Source: GWE2-42-39 sp942493345
Lineage (GTDB): Bacteria; Bacteroidota; Bacteroidia; Bacteroidales; Prolixibacteraceae
Reading direction: 5' to 3'
NCBI GenBank assembly: GCA_942493345.1
Contig: OW818695.1
Coordinates: 62,001 to 126,000 of the forward strand
DNA length: 64,000 nucleotides
The translations under genes were made by a program, and so were the position numbers. Below the pieces are notes generated by a model, which saw only the letters and a list, made by a program, of their open reading frames with translations, ran no database searches and had not been told where the DNA came from. Shown in pieces: positions 1 to 9,839 of the stretch (positions within the stretch are counted from its first letter, which is position 1; each line of letters starts with the position of its first letter).

Positions 1-63
1 TACGGACTGTCCCATATACTTTTTATTAACATCAATCATTGTATTTCTTTTTTTATTTCACCG

Positions 64-92
64 ATTGTTCTTTTAAAGTTGTTTTATCTTTG
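64..92 (+). promoter_or_regulatory. Bacteroidota-type promoter of purL
   Basis: A TATCTTTG box at 85-92 matches the Bacteroidota -7 consensus TAnnTTTG. A TTG lies 18 bases upstream at 64-66, where the -33 element is expected. The box sits about 54 bases before the purL ATG. The assignment rests on the consensus and position only. Confidence 0.6.
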
Positions 93-145
93 TGGCGTTG
101 AAAAACGTGCCTTTCAGGCCTCAGTGAAAATTTAAACATTCCAAC

Positions 146-3100
146 ATGATCCTATTTTTTAAGACCCCGGAGAAAAGTATTATCGCAGTAAACACAAAGC
201 AGGAACTCAGTCCGGCTGACATAGGGAAACTCCTCTGGTTATTTGGCGGAGCTGAACAATTAAAGAAGGAAATCCTCGAAGGCTGGTTTGTCGGACCGCG
301 CAAGGAAATGCTGACCCCCTGGAGCACCAACGCTGTTGAGATCACCCAGAATATGGGAATATCGGGGATTATCAGGATGGAAGAATATGTACAAGTTCCT
401 GATGAAAAGGTTGGTTACGACCCCATGTTGAAAGCGAAGTATCACAATTTGGATCAGCATATTTTCACGATCGACAAAAAACCGGATCCGATTATAGCAA
501 TCGAAAACATTGCCGCATACAACGAGAAGGAAGGTTTGGCTTTGAGCCAGGACGAAATTGATTATCTGAATGATGTATCGAAAAAACTGGGCCGTAAACT
601 CACCGACAGCGAAGTGTTTGGTTTTTCGCAGGTGAATTCGGAACACTGCCGTCATAAAATTTTCAACGGTTCGTTTATCATCGACGGAGTGGAGCAGGAA
701 ATGTCGCTGTTCCAGATGATTAAAAAAACATCGAAAGAAAATCCGAATAAAATTATTTCAGCATACAAAGACAACTGTTCGTTTGTACAGGGGCCGGTCG
801 TTGAGCAGTTTGCCCCGGCGACACAGGACAAACCCGATTTTTTCGAAGTAAAAGATATTGAAACCGTGCTTTCGCTGAAAGCCGAAACACATAATTTCCC
901 GACCACAGTGGAACCGTTCAACGGGGCATCAACCGGAACCGGGGGCGAAATTCGCGACCGTATTGCCGGGGGAAAAGGAAGTTTGCCCATTGCGGGAACG
1001 GCTGTTTACATGACTTCGTATCCGCGTACCGAAAGCGCCCGTTCGTGGGAACAGGCTACCGAAGAACGCGACTGGTTGTACCAAACACCGGAAGAAATCC
1101 TGATCAAGGCATCGAACGGGGCCAGCGATTTCGGAAATAAGTTTGGCCAGCCCATCATTACCGGTTCGGTTCTCACTTTTGAACATTTCGAAGCCTACAA
1201 AAAATATGGGTTCGACAAAGTCATTATGTTGGCCGGAGGGATTGGTTTTGGTGCAAAAAAAGACAGTTTAAAAGACGAACCTACCAAAGGCGACAAAGTT
1301 GTGCTTTTGGGCGGCGACAACTACCGCATCGGGATGGGTGGCGGCGCTGTTTCGTCGGTTGACACCGGCGAATTCGACAATGCCATTGAATTGAACGCCG
1401 TGCAGCGTGCCAACCCCGAAATGCAAAAACGTGCCTACAACGCCATCCGTGCGCTGGCCGAATCCGATAACAACCCGATTATTTCTATCCACGACCATGG
1501 CGCTGGGGGCCACTTGAATTGTCTCTCGGAATTGGTGGAATCAACAGGCGGTAAAATTGATACTGCAAAATTACCGGTCGGCGACCCCACCCTATCACAA
1601 AAAGAAATTGTAGGCAACGAATCGCAGGAACGAATGGGTCTTGTCATTCATGAAAAAGATGTTGAACTGCTGCAAAAAATTGCCGACCGCGAACGCGCCC
1701 CAATGTATGTAATTGGCGAATCGACCGGCGACATGCAGTTTACTTTCGAAAATTCGCTGACCGGCGAAAAACCTATCGACTGGCAATTAAGTTATATGTT
1801 CGGAAAACCGCCGAAAACAGTCTTGACCGACAAAACAATTGAAACACACTACGATGAACTGAAATACAATCAGGATAAAATTGAAGAATATTTGGAGAAT
1901 GTTCTCCAACTGGAATCGGTAGCTTGCAAAGACTGGCTCACCAACAAAGTCGACCGTTCGGTAACCGGGCGTATTGCCAAGCAGCAAACTGCCGGAAAAA
2001 TACAGTTGCCTTTGAATAATGTTGGTGTCATCACTCTCGATTACCAAGGGAAAAGCGGAATTGCAACAACCATCGGGCACGCGCCGGTAGCTGCACTGGT
2101 TTCTGCTGGAAACGGTTCGATACTGGCTATCGCAGAATCGCTTACCAACATTGTGTTTGCGCCGCTTGCCGATAAAATGAAGAGCGTTTCACTGAGCGCC
2201 AACTGGATGTGGCCTGCTAAAAACGAAGGCGAAAATGCCCGCATTTACAAAGCGGTGAAAGCTGCCAGCGATTTTACCTGTGCATTGGGAATCAACATCC
2301 CAACTGGGAAAGATTCGATGTCGATGACCCAGAAATACAAGGACGACGTGGTCTACGCGCCGGGAACCGTAATTATTTCTGCATCGGGCGAAGTAACCGA
2401 CGTTAAAAAGGTAGTGGAACCTGTTTTAGTGAACGATCCGAAAAAAGCTATTTATCTGGTTGATTTTTCGCTGTCGGCCAAAGCGCTGGGCGGAAGCGCT
2501 TTCTCTCAAATCATCAACAAACTGGGCAACGAGACGCCAACCGTGGCCGATCCTGCCTATTTTGTAAAAGCATTCAATGCCATTCAGGAACAAATTGAAG
2601 CCGAAAATATTCTGGCCGGACACGATATTTCTTCGGGCGGGTTGATCACGACCCTGCTTGAAATGTGTTTCACCAGCAACGAAACCGGGATGCAGCTCAA
2701 TTTTTCAGGAATAAATGAAAAAGATACCGTAAAATTGCTTTTCAGCGAGAATCCGGGATTGGTACTTCAGCCCGAAAATTCAGCAAAATTTGAAACTGAT
2801 TTAAAAGCCGCCGGTGTAGCGTTTGTAAAAATTGGCCAGCCAACCAATGTTTCAAGTTGTATCGTGACGAATTTCGATGCAACGCTGGCACTGGATATTG
2901 CTTCGCTGCGCGATCTCTGGTTCAAGTCGTCGTACCTGCTCGACCGCAAACAAAGCGGCGAAAAACTGGCGCTTGAACGTTATAAAAACTACAAGAAAAA
3001 CGAACTTCAATTCGACTTTAAAAACTTTACCGGTAAAGCTGCCGATTACGGAATCGACCTGAAACGCAGAAAACCCAGTGGCATAAAAGCAGCTATCATC

Positions 3101-3835
3101 CGCGAAAAAGGGGTAAATGGCGATCGCGAAATGGCCTACGCCATGTACCTGGCCGGAATGGATGTAAAAGACGTTCACATGACCGACCTGATTTCAGGAA
3201 GAGAAACGCTGGAAGAACTCAATATGATTGTATTCGTGGGCGGTTTTTCCAACTCCGACGTACTGGGCTCGGCCAAAGGATGGGCCGGGGCTTTCAAATA
3301 CAACGAGAAAGCGCGGCTGGCGCTCGAGAACTTCTACAAACGCAACGACACGCTCAGCCTGGGCGTTTGCAACGGCTGCCAGTTGATGGTCGAACTGGGG
3401 TTAATTTATCCCAATCACAACGAGATGCCAAAAATGCTGCACAACGAATCGCATAAATTCGAATCGACGTTTGTGAATGTTGAAATCCCTGCAAACAACT
3501 CGGTAATGCTGGGCTCGATGGCCGGGCAGAAACTCGGAGTTTGGGTGGCACATGGCGAAGGAAAATTCTCGCTTCCGAAAGCAGAATCAGAATACAAAGT
3601 AGCCATGAAATATATTGGAGAAGGTTATCCTGCCAATCCGAACGGTTCGATGTACAACATTGCAGGGCTTTGCTCGAACGATGGCCGCCACCTGGTGATG
3701 ATGCCACATTTGGAAAGAGCCTTCAAGCCGTATCACTGGGCCTATTACCCAAGAGAACGCAAAAACGATGAAGTCGCGCCTTGGATAGAAGCATTTGTGA
3801 ATGCAAAAAAATGGATTGAAAAGAACAAAAAATAA
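146..3835 (+). CDS. purL: Phosphoribosylformylglycinamidine synthase, large type
   Basis: This enzyme carries out the fourth step of purine synthesis, converting FGAR, ATP and glutamine to FGAM in the cytoplasm. At 1229 residues it is the large fused form, with synthase halves and a C-terminal class I glutaminase in one chain, so no separate PurQ is needed for function. The glutaminase nucleophile is C1075 in the motif GVCNGCQ, and H1188 and E1190 in MPHLERAF complete the triad. The synthase part has the SEHCRHK and KAETHNFPT motifs near the N-terminus. It is monocistronic, with a promoter about 55 bases upstream and a hairpin terminator directly after the stop codon. Length and motifs agree with the proteobacterial PurL family (about 1295 residues). 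Confidence 0.97.
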   Translation: MILFFKTPEKSIIAVNTKQELSPADIGKLLWLFGGAEQLKKEILEGWFVGPRKEMLTPWSTNAVEITQNMGISGIIRMEEYVQVPDEKVGYDPMLKAKYHNLDQHIFTIDKKPDPIIAIENIAAYNEKEGLALSQDEIDYLNDVSKKLGRKLTDSEVFGFSQVNSEHCRHKIFNGSFIIDGVEQEMSLFQMIKKTSKENPNKIISAYKDNCSFVQGPVVEQFAPATQDKPDFFEVKDIETVLSLKAETHNFPTTVEPFNGASTGTGGEIRDRIAGGKGSLPIAGTAVYMTSYPRTESARSWEQATEERDWLYQTPEEILIKASNGASDFGNKFGQPIITGSVLTFEHFEAYKKYGFDKVIMLAGGIGFGAKKDSLKDEPTKGDKVVLLGGDNYRIGMGGGAVSSVDTGEFDNAIELNAVQRANPEMQKRAYNAIRALAESDNNPIISIHDHGAGGHLNCLSELVESTGGKIDTAKLPVGDPTLSQKEIVGNESQERMGLVIHEKDVELLQKIADRERAPMYVIGESTGDMQFTFENSLTGEKPIDWQLSYMFGKPPKTVLTDKTIETHYDELKYNQDKIEEYLENVLQLESVACKDWLTNKVDRSVTGRIAKQQTAGKIQLPLNNVGVITLDYQGKSGIATTIGHAPVAALVSAGNGSILAIAESLTNIVFAPLADKMKSVSLSANWMWPAKNEGENARIYKAVKAASDFTCALGINIPTGKDSMSMTQKYKDDVVYAPGTVIISASGEVTDVKKVVEPVLVNDPKKAIYLVDFSLSAKALGGSAFSQIINKLGNETPTVADPAYFVKAFNAIQEQIEAENILAGHDISSGGLITTLLEMCFTSNETGMQLNFSGINEKDTVKLLFSENPGLVLQPENSAKFETDLKAAGVAFVKIGQPTNVSSCIVTNFDATLALDIASLRDLWFKSSYLLDRKQSGEKLALERYKNYKKNELQFDFKNFTGKAADYGIDLKRRKPSGIKAAIIREKGVNGDREMAYAMYLAGMDVKDVHMTDLISGRETLEELNMIVFVGGFSNSDVLGSAKGWAGAFKYNEKARLALENFYKRNDTLSLGVCNGCQLMVELGLIYPNHNEMPKMLHNESHKFESTFVNVEIPANNSVMLGSMAGQKLGVWVAHGEGKFSLPKAESEYKVAMKYIGEGYPANPNGSMYNIAGLCSNDGRHLVMMPHLERAFKPYHWAYYPRERKNDEVAPWIEAFVNAKKWIEKNKK

Positions 3836-3840
3836 TATTG

Positions 3841-3866
3841 AAGGCTCTCATTCGAGGGCCTTTTTT
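3841..3866 (+). terminator. Terminator of purL
   Basis: AAGGCTCTC pairs with GAGGGCCTT (one G-T wobble) around a 4-base loop and is followed by a run of T. It begins six bases after the purL stop codon. Confidence 0.85.
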
Positions 3867-4026
3867 ATGGTTGCATATTGCGATCTACCTTACTACACAA
3901 AATTTGGTGTGAATTATATTTTCGATCAATCGATTTTTTACAGCTAATGATTACATTTGGAACAAATTTCTACAAAATCCTTTAATACTAATTTTTACCC
4001 GAGAGGGCTTTTCTAAATCACACATC

Positions 4027-4758
4027 ATGAAAAAAATTATTTTTTTGACATTTGCTGCAAGTTTATTCCTTGCAATTCCTTCATTTGCACAGAAAGCAAA
4101 TAAACTTTCGAAACAAGAGAAAAAAGACAACTGGGTTTTACTTTTTAACGGCAAAAACTTCGACGGATGGAGGCAATGCAACGGCACTGCAATGCCCGCC
4201 AACTGGGTTATTGAAGAAAATGCAATGAAAGTTTTCACAGGCGAAGGGAAAAAACCGGGACAAAGCGCCAACGGCGATATCGTTTTCAGCACCAAAAAAT
4301 TTAAAAATTTTGAATTATCCGTTGACTGGAAAGCAAGTAAAATGGCCAACTCCGGCATTTTTTATTCGGTACGCGAAGTTCCCGGAAAACCAATTTATTA
4401 TGCTGCCCCTGAAGTTCAGGTACTCGACAACGTAGATGCAACCGATAATAAAATCGACAGCCACCTCGCCGGTTCGCTGTACGACATGATTGCTGCCGAC
4501 CCAAAAACGGTAAAACCAACAGGCGAATGGAATACCATCGTTATTAAGGTGGTTGATGGCAAAGCAACACACACCATGAATGGCGTTGAAGTTCTTTCGT
4601 ATACCCTTTGGACTCCGGAATGGGACAAGCTGGTTGCCAACAGTAAATTCAAAACTTTCCCCGGATTTACAGAAGGAATTGCCAAAGAAGGTTTCATCGG
4701 CCTTCAGGATCATGGGTACACTGTTTGGTTCCGCAATATAAAAATCCGCGAACTTTAA
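4027..4758 (+). CDS. Secreted DUF1080 (3-keto-disaccharide hydrolase-like) protein
   Basis: A 243-residue exported protein. A signal peptide covers residues 1-21 and ends at PSFAQ. The rest is one DUF1080 domain (about 35-241), a concanavalin-like beta-sandwich, with the usual start WVLLFNGKNFDGWR and the end GFIGLQDHGYTVWFRNIKIREL. Family members include 3-keto-glycoside hydrolases and many proteins of unknown activity that are common in Bacteroidota and Planctomycetota. It stands alone between two terminators, so the neighbours give no substrate. The domain call is firm, but the enzymatic role is inferred from the family. Confidence 0.9.
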   Translation: MKKIIFLTFAASLFLAIPSFAQKANKLSKQEKKDNWVLLFNGKNFDGWRQCNGTAMPANWVIEENAMKVFTGEGKKPGQSANGDIVFSTKKFKNFELSVDWKASKMANSGIFYSVREVPGKPIYYAAPEVQVLDNVDATDNKIDSHLAGSLYDMIAADPKTVKPTGEWNTIVIKVVDGKATHTMNGVEVLSYTLWTPEWDKLVANSKFKTFPGFTEGIAKEGFIGLQDHGYTVWFRNIKIREL

Positions 4759-4795
4759 TCGACAAAAAAACTGCTCCGATAGCAATTATATGCTG

Positions 4796-4851
4796 AAAAG
4801 GCATTTCAGGATCATCCCGATGATTTTGAAATGCCTTTTTTAATGCTGATT
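4796..4851 (+). terminator. Terminator of the DUF1080 gene
   Basis: AAAAGGCATTTCA pairs with TGAAATGCCTTTT around a 28-base loop, and a T tract follows. It begins 37 bases after the stop codon. Confidence 0.8.
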
Positions 4852-4941
4852 ATCGCCCCCGAAAAATTACATCTTCATTTTCCTGAAAAAGAAAAACATG
4901 TTTTGTATTTTCGAAACTGAAATCAAAAAATCGTGCTTTTT

Positions 4942-6342
4942 ATGAAACGGATAAATCACCCCTGGTTTTTTCTACTTCTATCATTTGCAATTACTGTCGC
5001 AGTTAAAATTCCGCACTTGGGACTACCATTCTTTTTGGACGAAACATTCTCGTATTACCCGGCCATCCTTGAAATGGCGAAAACCGGGCCGGGCATGTTG
5101 CCCGGAACAATTCCGCTTATCTTATCGAAAGGACATCCGCTATTTTTCTATTTCCTTGCATCCGTGTGGGTAAAATATATTGCCGGAAATTCCATCGTGT
5201 TGACCCATGTTTTTCCCTTGCTGATCGCGCTATTCGCATTGTTTATATTTCACCGTTTTGCAAAACGGCACACGAATATTGTTCTGGCTAATATTGCGGT
5301 TGTCCTGCTGTCGGTACAAACCATGTTTCTGGCACAAGCCAGCCTGCTCCTGCCTGAAATATTTTTGTTTTGTCTTTTCATGCTCTGTTTCGATGCGTAT
5401 TTATTGGGCAACTTCAAACTGTATGCACTGTTTGGTTCGCTGATGATGCTCACCAAAGAAACCGGCGCCGTTTTCATTATCGTATTCGGAATCAGTTATC
5501 TGATTGAAAACTTCAAGAATATCAAAACCCGGAAGTTTTGGGTCGAAACTGCGATGCTTGCAACGCCTGCTTTTGTTTACGGCATTTTCCTGATCCTTCA
5601 TTACGCAGAGTTTGGCGTTTTCTTTTTTTCTGAACATCTTGGTTATATTTCGATTGAAAAAATCAAAATACTTTACAAATCCAAATCCGCATTTGCTACT
5701 CTTTTTCTGAAACATGGAAGAAATATTGTCTTCTTCCCCGGGATAATAGCCCTCTTATATCTTCTAATTTATCGAAAGGTCATTAAATACAAGCGGTTTC
5801 TTATTTTAAGTATTTTTATTCTGTGTGCTTTTTTCATTTTTACAATCCTCAATTTTTACACATACCGGTATGTATTTCCAGTAATGGGAATTATGTTGTT
5901 GGCATCGCTGACACTGGTACAACAAGTAAAAACAAAATACCAGATTATCAACATTGGGTATATTGTTCTGATTTTTACAGTCTGCGGATATTATACAGCC
6001 ACAAAACGAGGCCAGTCGGATGCCGATCTCGGGTACACCCAATTTTTAAAAGTCCACAAGCAAATAGTTGAATATTGCGAGCAACAAGGCTGGTACGATC
6101 AGGAATTTGGTGCCGGGTTCAATATGGTAATGGGAATGAGGGATAATTTTGCAAGGTATCTCAATGCGAATAAAAATTTTCACATGCACCTTCTTCCGGG
6201 TATAAAAGACCGCGATTTCATTATTTACGATTCAACTTGCTGGCCTTATGAAATGCCTCAGAACGAACGTGAAAAACTGGAACTGGTAAAACGTTTTCAG
6301 TATAAAAAGCATTGGGGAGAGATATACAAAGTCAAAGAATAA
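4942..6342 (+). CDS. Membrane glycosyltransferase, GT39/PMT-like
   Basis: A polytopic membrane protein of 466 residues when started at the ATG at 4942. An upstream in-frame GTG at 4933 would add three residues. The N-terminus resembles the ArnT/PMT family: an inner-membrane helix is followed by a loop with FFLDETFSYYP, whose acidic residue corresponds to the conserved Asp/Glu of lipid-linked-sugar glycosyltransferases. About nine to ten hydrophobic segments follow, then a soluble C-terminal part of about 90 residues. It probably transfers a sugar from a polyprenyl carrier on the outer side of the membrane. The acceptor is unknown and the neighbours are unrelated. Confidence 0.75.
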   Translation: MKRINHPWFFLLLSFAITVAVKIPHLGLPFFLDETFSYYPAILEMAKTGPGMLPGTIPLILSKGHPLFFYFLASVWVKYIAGNSIVLTHVFPLLIALFALFIFHRFAKRHTNIVLANIAVVLLSVQTMFLAQASLLLPEIFLFCLFMLCFDAYLLGNFKLYALFGSLMMLTKETGAVFIIVFGISYLIENFKNIKTRKFWVETAMLATPAFVYGIFLILHYAEFGVFFFSEHLGYISIEKIKILYKSKSAFATLFLKHGRNIVFFPGIIALLYLLIYRKVIKYKRFLILSIFILCAFFIFTILNFYTYRYVFPVMGIMLLASLTLVQQVKTKYQIINIGYIVLIFTVCGYYTATKRGQSDADLGYTQFLKVHKQIVEYCEQQGWYDQEFGAGFNMVMGMRDNFARYLNANKNFHMHLLPGIKDRDFIIYDSTCWPYEMPQNEREKLELVKRFQYKKHWGEIYKVKE

Positions 6343-6361
6343 ATTTTCTGCCTAAAAATTA

Positions 6362-6369
6362 TAACTTTG
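6362..6369 (+). promoter_or_regulatory. -7 element of the tmRNA promoter
   Basis: TAACTTTG fits TAnnTTTG and lies 14 bases before the GGGGCTG start of the tmRNA, the expected distance for a stable RNA promoter in this phylum. Confidence 0.6.
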
Positions 6370-6383
6370 TAGCCACTTTTCAA

Positions 6384-6780
6384 GGGGCTGACTGGTTTTG
6401 ACAGCAAGTTGAAGAGGTATGTAAGCATGCCGGGCCTTGATCGCACAGCCCGTTAATCTCGGCGTTCAAAACTATAATTGGCGAAAATAACTACGCTCTT
6501 GCTGCGTAATCGAATTAAGTAGATTACACTTTATCCCGGCACCAGGTGCTGGGACGAGACATCGCCCGGATGCTATCTCCCTGAAGCGGTCCGATCTGGC
6601 GGTGCAAGTAAATCGGGGATAGTGGAAGTATTGCTCCGCGACTTCTGCAAAAATAAAGGAGCTAAGGTAAAAGTCGGTGGCCCTGATCCAGCTTTTATTC
6701 GAAAATTAAGTCTGGGGATAAGCATGTAGAAAGCGTATTGCTTCCTTGTTTGGACCCGGGTTCGACTCCCGGCAGTTCCA
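6384..6780 (+). ncRNA. ssrA: tmRNA (trans-translation RNA)
   Basis: The 5' end GGGGCTGA pairs with the 3' end CAGTTCC of a tRNA-like domain, which includes the T-arm GGTTCGACTCC. The mRNA-like part encodes the tag GENNYALAA followed by TAA at 6480-6509, a typical Bacteroidota degradation tag. With SmpB it rescues stalled ribosomes and marks the unfinished peptide for proteolysis. The discriminator A is at 6780 and the next bases are CGA, so the 3' CCA is not encoded and must be added. Length is about 397 bases. Several small reading frames overlap it and are not genes. Confidence 0.96.
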
Positions 6781-6792
6781 CGAAAAAAAACA

Positions 6793-6842
6793 AAAATGGC
6801 ATTGGTTATCAAACTGATGCCATTTTATTTTTACAGCCACTC
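6793..6842 (+). terminator. Terminator of tmRNA
   Basis: AAAATGGCAT at 6793-6802 pairs with ATGCCATTTT at 6827-6836 and is followed by ATTTTTA. It starts 13 bases after the tmRNA 3' end. Confidence 0.75.
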
Positions 6843-6863
6843 AAATGGTCATCTAGCGGAATA

Positions 6864-6894
6864 ACAAAAAAGGGGAAATTAAAATTTCCCCTTT
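6864..6894 (-). terminator. Terminator of speA
   Basis: A perfect 12-bp stem (AAAGGGGAAATT with its complement) has a 2-base loop. On the minus strand it is followed by six T. It lies 27 bases beyond the speA stop codon. Confidence 0.85.
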
Positions 6895-6920
6895 CATTTA
6901 ATATATTTTTCACTCCATTT

Positions 6921-8813
6921 TTATTCCAAATAAGTATATCCATAAAGGCCGGAACGGTAATTCGAAAGAAATTCTTTTCCTTCCGTGGCCGAAATAATAC
7001 CTGCTTTTACCGCAGTTGTCACCCAGGTTTCAACTGTGCGCACCAGCTTTTTGGCATTGTAACCAACATAGTCGAGTACTTCGGCAACCGTCTCACCATC
7101 AATTACCTGATCGATGCTGTACCCATTTTTATCGACAGAAACGTGCACCGCGTTGGTATCGCCAAACAAATTGTGCAAGTCGCCCAAAATTTCCTGGTAA
7201 GCTCCCACCAAAAAGACACCGATGTAATACGGTTCATTGGCTTTTAATGAATGGACTGGCAGGTAATACGATGTGTTTTTGGGTGAAATAAAGTTGTCAA
7301 TTTTTCCATCCGAATCACAGGTAATATCCTGAATGGTCGCATTTCGTTCCGGTTTCTGGTCGAGATGCTGAATTGGGATGATCGGGAAAATCTGGTCGAT
7401 AGCCCACGAGTCGGGTAACGACTGGAACAGGGAAAAATTACAAAAATATTTATCAGCCAGAAGTTTTGGCAATATCAACAATTCTTCCGGGATGTGTTTC
7501 AGTTTTGTACTCATCTGGTAAATTTCGAGACCAATAGACCAAAACAAACGCTCTATTTTTGCCCTCGTTTTAATGTCGAGCAACCCCAAGCTGAAACGGT
7601 CAAGCGCTTCTTCCCTGATTTGCTGTGCATCGTGCCAGGTTTCGAGCATATACGGTTGGTTCAACGCGTTCCATGCCTGATAAAGTTCCTGAACCAATTC
7701 ATGATCTTCTTCCGTCACATCGTCGTCGTCGTTCCATTCAGGAACCGAAGTCGATTCCAGCGCCTCGAAAATCAGCACCGAATGATGGGCTGTCAACGAC
7801 CTGCCCGATTCTGTGATTACGTTCGGGTGCGGCAGGTTATTTTTCTCGCTCACATCCACCATCGTCGATATGGCGTCGTTTACATATTCCTGGATACTAT
7901 AATTAACGCTACTTTCGCTGTATGCCGAACGGGTTCCGTCGTAATCGACGCCAAGCCCTCCACCAATATCGACAAACTCGATATTAAAACCTTCGTGACA
8001 TAGCTGTGCATAAAAATGCGATGCTTCGCGAAGAGCCAGCTTTATGCGGCGAATCTTGGTCACCTGGCTGCCAATATGGAAATGAACCAGGCGCAGGCAA
8101 TCTTTCAGATTGTTGGCTTCGAGATATTCCATGGCTTCAATCAGTTCACTCGATGTTAATCCGAATTTACTGACATCGCCCCCCGAATTTTCCCATTTGC
8201 CACTGCCCGAACTTGCCAGTTTAATACGAACACCCAGGTTGGGTTTCATTTTCAAACGTTTGGCAATCTTGTTGATCAGCTTTAATTCGTTGAGTTTTTC
8301 AACAACAAGAAAAATACGGCGTCCCATTTTTTGTGCCAAAAGCGCCAGTTCAACGTAATCTTCATCTTTATAGCCATTGCAGATAATCAGCGAATCATTA
8401 TCAATGTTCGTTGCAATAACGGCATGTAATTCAGGTTTTGAACCGGCTTCGAGACCTATATTGAATTTATTTCCGTGGCTGACAATTTCTTCAACCACCG
8501 GTCGCATCTGGTTTACCTTGATGGGGTAAATAATAAAATTCTTTCCCTTATAATCGTATTCTTCAGCGGCAATCTTAAAACAACTGGTCATTTTTTCAAT
8601 CCGGCTATCCAGTATATCCGGGAACCGGATTAGCATGGGAGCCGAAACATCCCGCAACGAGAGTTCGTCAACCAGCTCTTTTAAATCGATTTGTGATCCG
8701 CCTTTAACAGGAGTAACCACCACATTTCCTTTTTCATTGATTGAAAAATAACTTCTGCCCCAGCCATTTATATTATACAACTCAGCAGAATCTTCAATAC
8801 GCCATTTTCTCAT
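6921..8813 (-). CDS. speA: Biosynthetic arginine decarboxylase
   Basis: A PLP enzyme of 630 residues that converts arginine to agmatine, the first step of the agmatine route to putrescine and spermidine. The length fits the SpeA family. The PLP lysine is K99 in IIYPIKVNQ. HFHIGSQ and DIGGGLGVDYDGT are the fold III barrel motifs, and VITESGRSL follows in the C-terminal part. It is monocistronic, has its own terminator, and is transcribed toward tmRNA. Agmatine-processing genes are not in the window. Confidence 0.95.
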   Translation of the reverse strand: MRKWRIEDSAELYNINGWGRSYFSINEKGNVVVTPVKGGSQIDLKELVDELSLRDVSAPMLIRFPDILDSRIEKMTSCFKIAAEEYDYKGKNFIIYPIKVNQMRPVVEEIVSHGNKFNIGLEAGSKPELHAVIATNIDNDSLIICNGYKDEDYVELALLAQKMGRRIFLVVEKLNELKLINKIAKRLKMKPNLGVRIKLASSGSGKWENSGGDVSKFGLTSSELIEAMEYLEANNLKDCLRLVHFHIGSQVTKIRRIKLALREASHFYAQLCHEGFNIEFVDIGGGLGVDYDGTRSAYSESSVNYSIQEYVNDAISTMVDVSEKNNLPHPNVITESGRSLTAHHSVLIFEALESTSVPEWNDDDDVTEEDHELVQELYQAWNALNQPYMLETWHDAQQIREEALDRFSLGLLDIKTRAKIERLFWSIGLEIYQMSTKLKHIPEELLILPKLLADKYFCNFSLFQSLPDSWAIDQIFPIIPIQHLDQKPERNATIQDITCDSDGKIDNFISPKNTSYYLPVHSLKANEPYYIGVFLVGAYQEILGDLHNLFGDTNAVHVSVDKNGYSIDQVIDGETVAEVLDYVGYNAKKLVRTVETWVTTAVKAGIISATEGKEFLSNYRSGLYGYTYLE

Positions 8814-8994
8814 TTCAAGGTAAACAGTAATAAAAACGCTTTTTTATCCATTATCACCCGCAAAGATAAAATAAAGATGAACTAATTCAATTAATTATTT
8901 GACCTCTGTTTATCCTGTTCACAGCCCTCTTTACCGGAGCTGTAATTCCCTGAATTGATGCGCATTTTAACACGATCGCAACCACTCGACGGAA

Positions 8995-9510
8995 TTATTT
9001 TTCAGTCAACAAATGTTTATTGATATTCTCGACAAACATGCTTTTTGTTTCTTCTTTCGAGCGCCCTACCCCTGCAGCCAGAATAGGTTTCCCGGTTACC
9101 GGTATATATAAAAATGCCGGAATACTCTGGATTCCGAAATCGGCAGCAAGCTCCTTTTCCTTATCGGTATCAATTTTATAAACGATTATTTTACCTGCAT
9201 ATTCTTTTGAAATCTCTTCCAGAATCGGGGCAGCTATCCTGCACGGACCGCACCAATCGGCATAAAAATCGATGATGGCGGGTTTGTTACCTTTGTATTT
9301 CCATTCCTTTGGTGAAACATTATAATCCCAAATTTTTGCAATAAACTCTTTTTTAGTCAGATGGATAATTTCTCCCTGTGACTTTTCATCAGGAACCAGA
9401 CTGATAACTTTATTGTCGGTTCTGTTCGTCATGTTTTCTGCAACCTTTTTATTCCCAAAACTGGTGACGGCGATTGCAAGTGCAGCCAAAATAAATGTCA
9501 CTTTTTTCAT
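8995..9510 (-). CDS. Exported thioredoxin-family protein
   Basis: Started at the ATG at 9510, this gives 171 residues with a clean signal peptide (MKKVTFILAALAIAVTSFG). In-frame starts further upstream would add a second, unlikely hydrophobic stretch. The thioredoxin fold begins around residue 65 and carries the active site WCGPC in FYADWCGPCRIAAP. The cis-Pro region is IQSIPAFLYIP. It probably acts in the periplasm as a thiol-disulfide oxidoreductase. The partner is unknown and it is not in an operon. Confidence 0.85.
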   Translation of the reverse strand: MKKVTFILAALAIAVTSFGNKKVAENMTNRTDNKVISLVPDEKSQGEIIHLTKKEFIAKIWDYNVSPKEWKYKGNKPAIIDFYADWCGPCRIAAPILEEISKEYAGKIIVYKIDTDKEKELAADFGIQSIPAFLYIPVTGKPILAAGVGRSKEETKSMFVENINKHLLTEK

Positions 9511-9698
9511 TACTGATGTTTTATTATTCATTCCAATAAACACATGTAAAAATATACATATTTCAATGACAACTATCATGCCAATATAGAATTTTTGCCA
9601 GCAACGAATTTCTTTCAGAAAAAAATGCAAAAATTATTTTCCTCTACGCAACCATTTTTTTATCGCTGCGGTCTTGCAATTGTATTTAAAATAGTGAG

Positions 9699-9839
9699 GA
9701 CATATGAAATGAGCATGGTTCGCAGAACCACCAAGGGAAATGAATAGTTTTTCATGCGAATTCCATCTCGTTGAAAATTAGATTGAAAGACTGAAGTAAT
9801 TACGAAGATTATAGAAACAAAAATTGAAAATTTATACAG
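9699..9839 (+). repeat. Leader repeat, copy A (upstream of the NigD-like gene)
   Basis: This gene-free stretch resembles 31930-32068, the leader of asnA. Both begin with GAYATATGAAAT, share ATTCCAT followed by TCGTTGAAA and then ACTGAAGT, and end directly at the start codon of the next gene. The copies are diverged but collinear over about 140 bases. The wider gap from 9511 holds nothing else recognisable. Confidence 0.5.

Noticed and set aside
6738..7247. 169-residue reading frame overlapping tmRNA
   Set aside because: It starts inside tmRNA, crosses its terminator and then lies antisense to speA.
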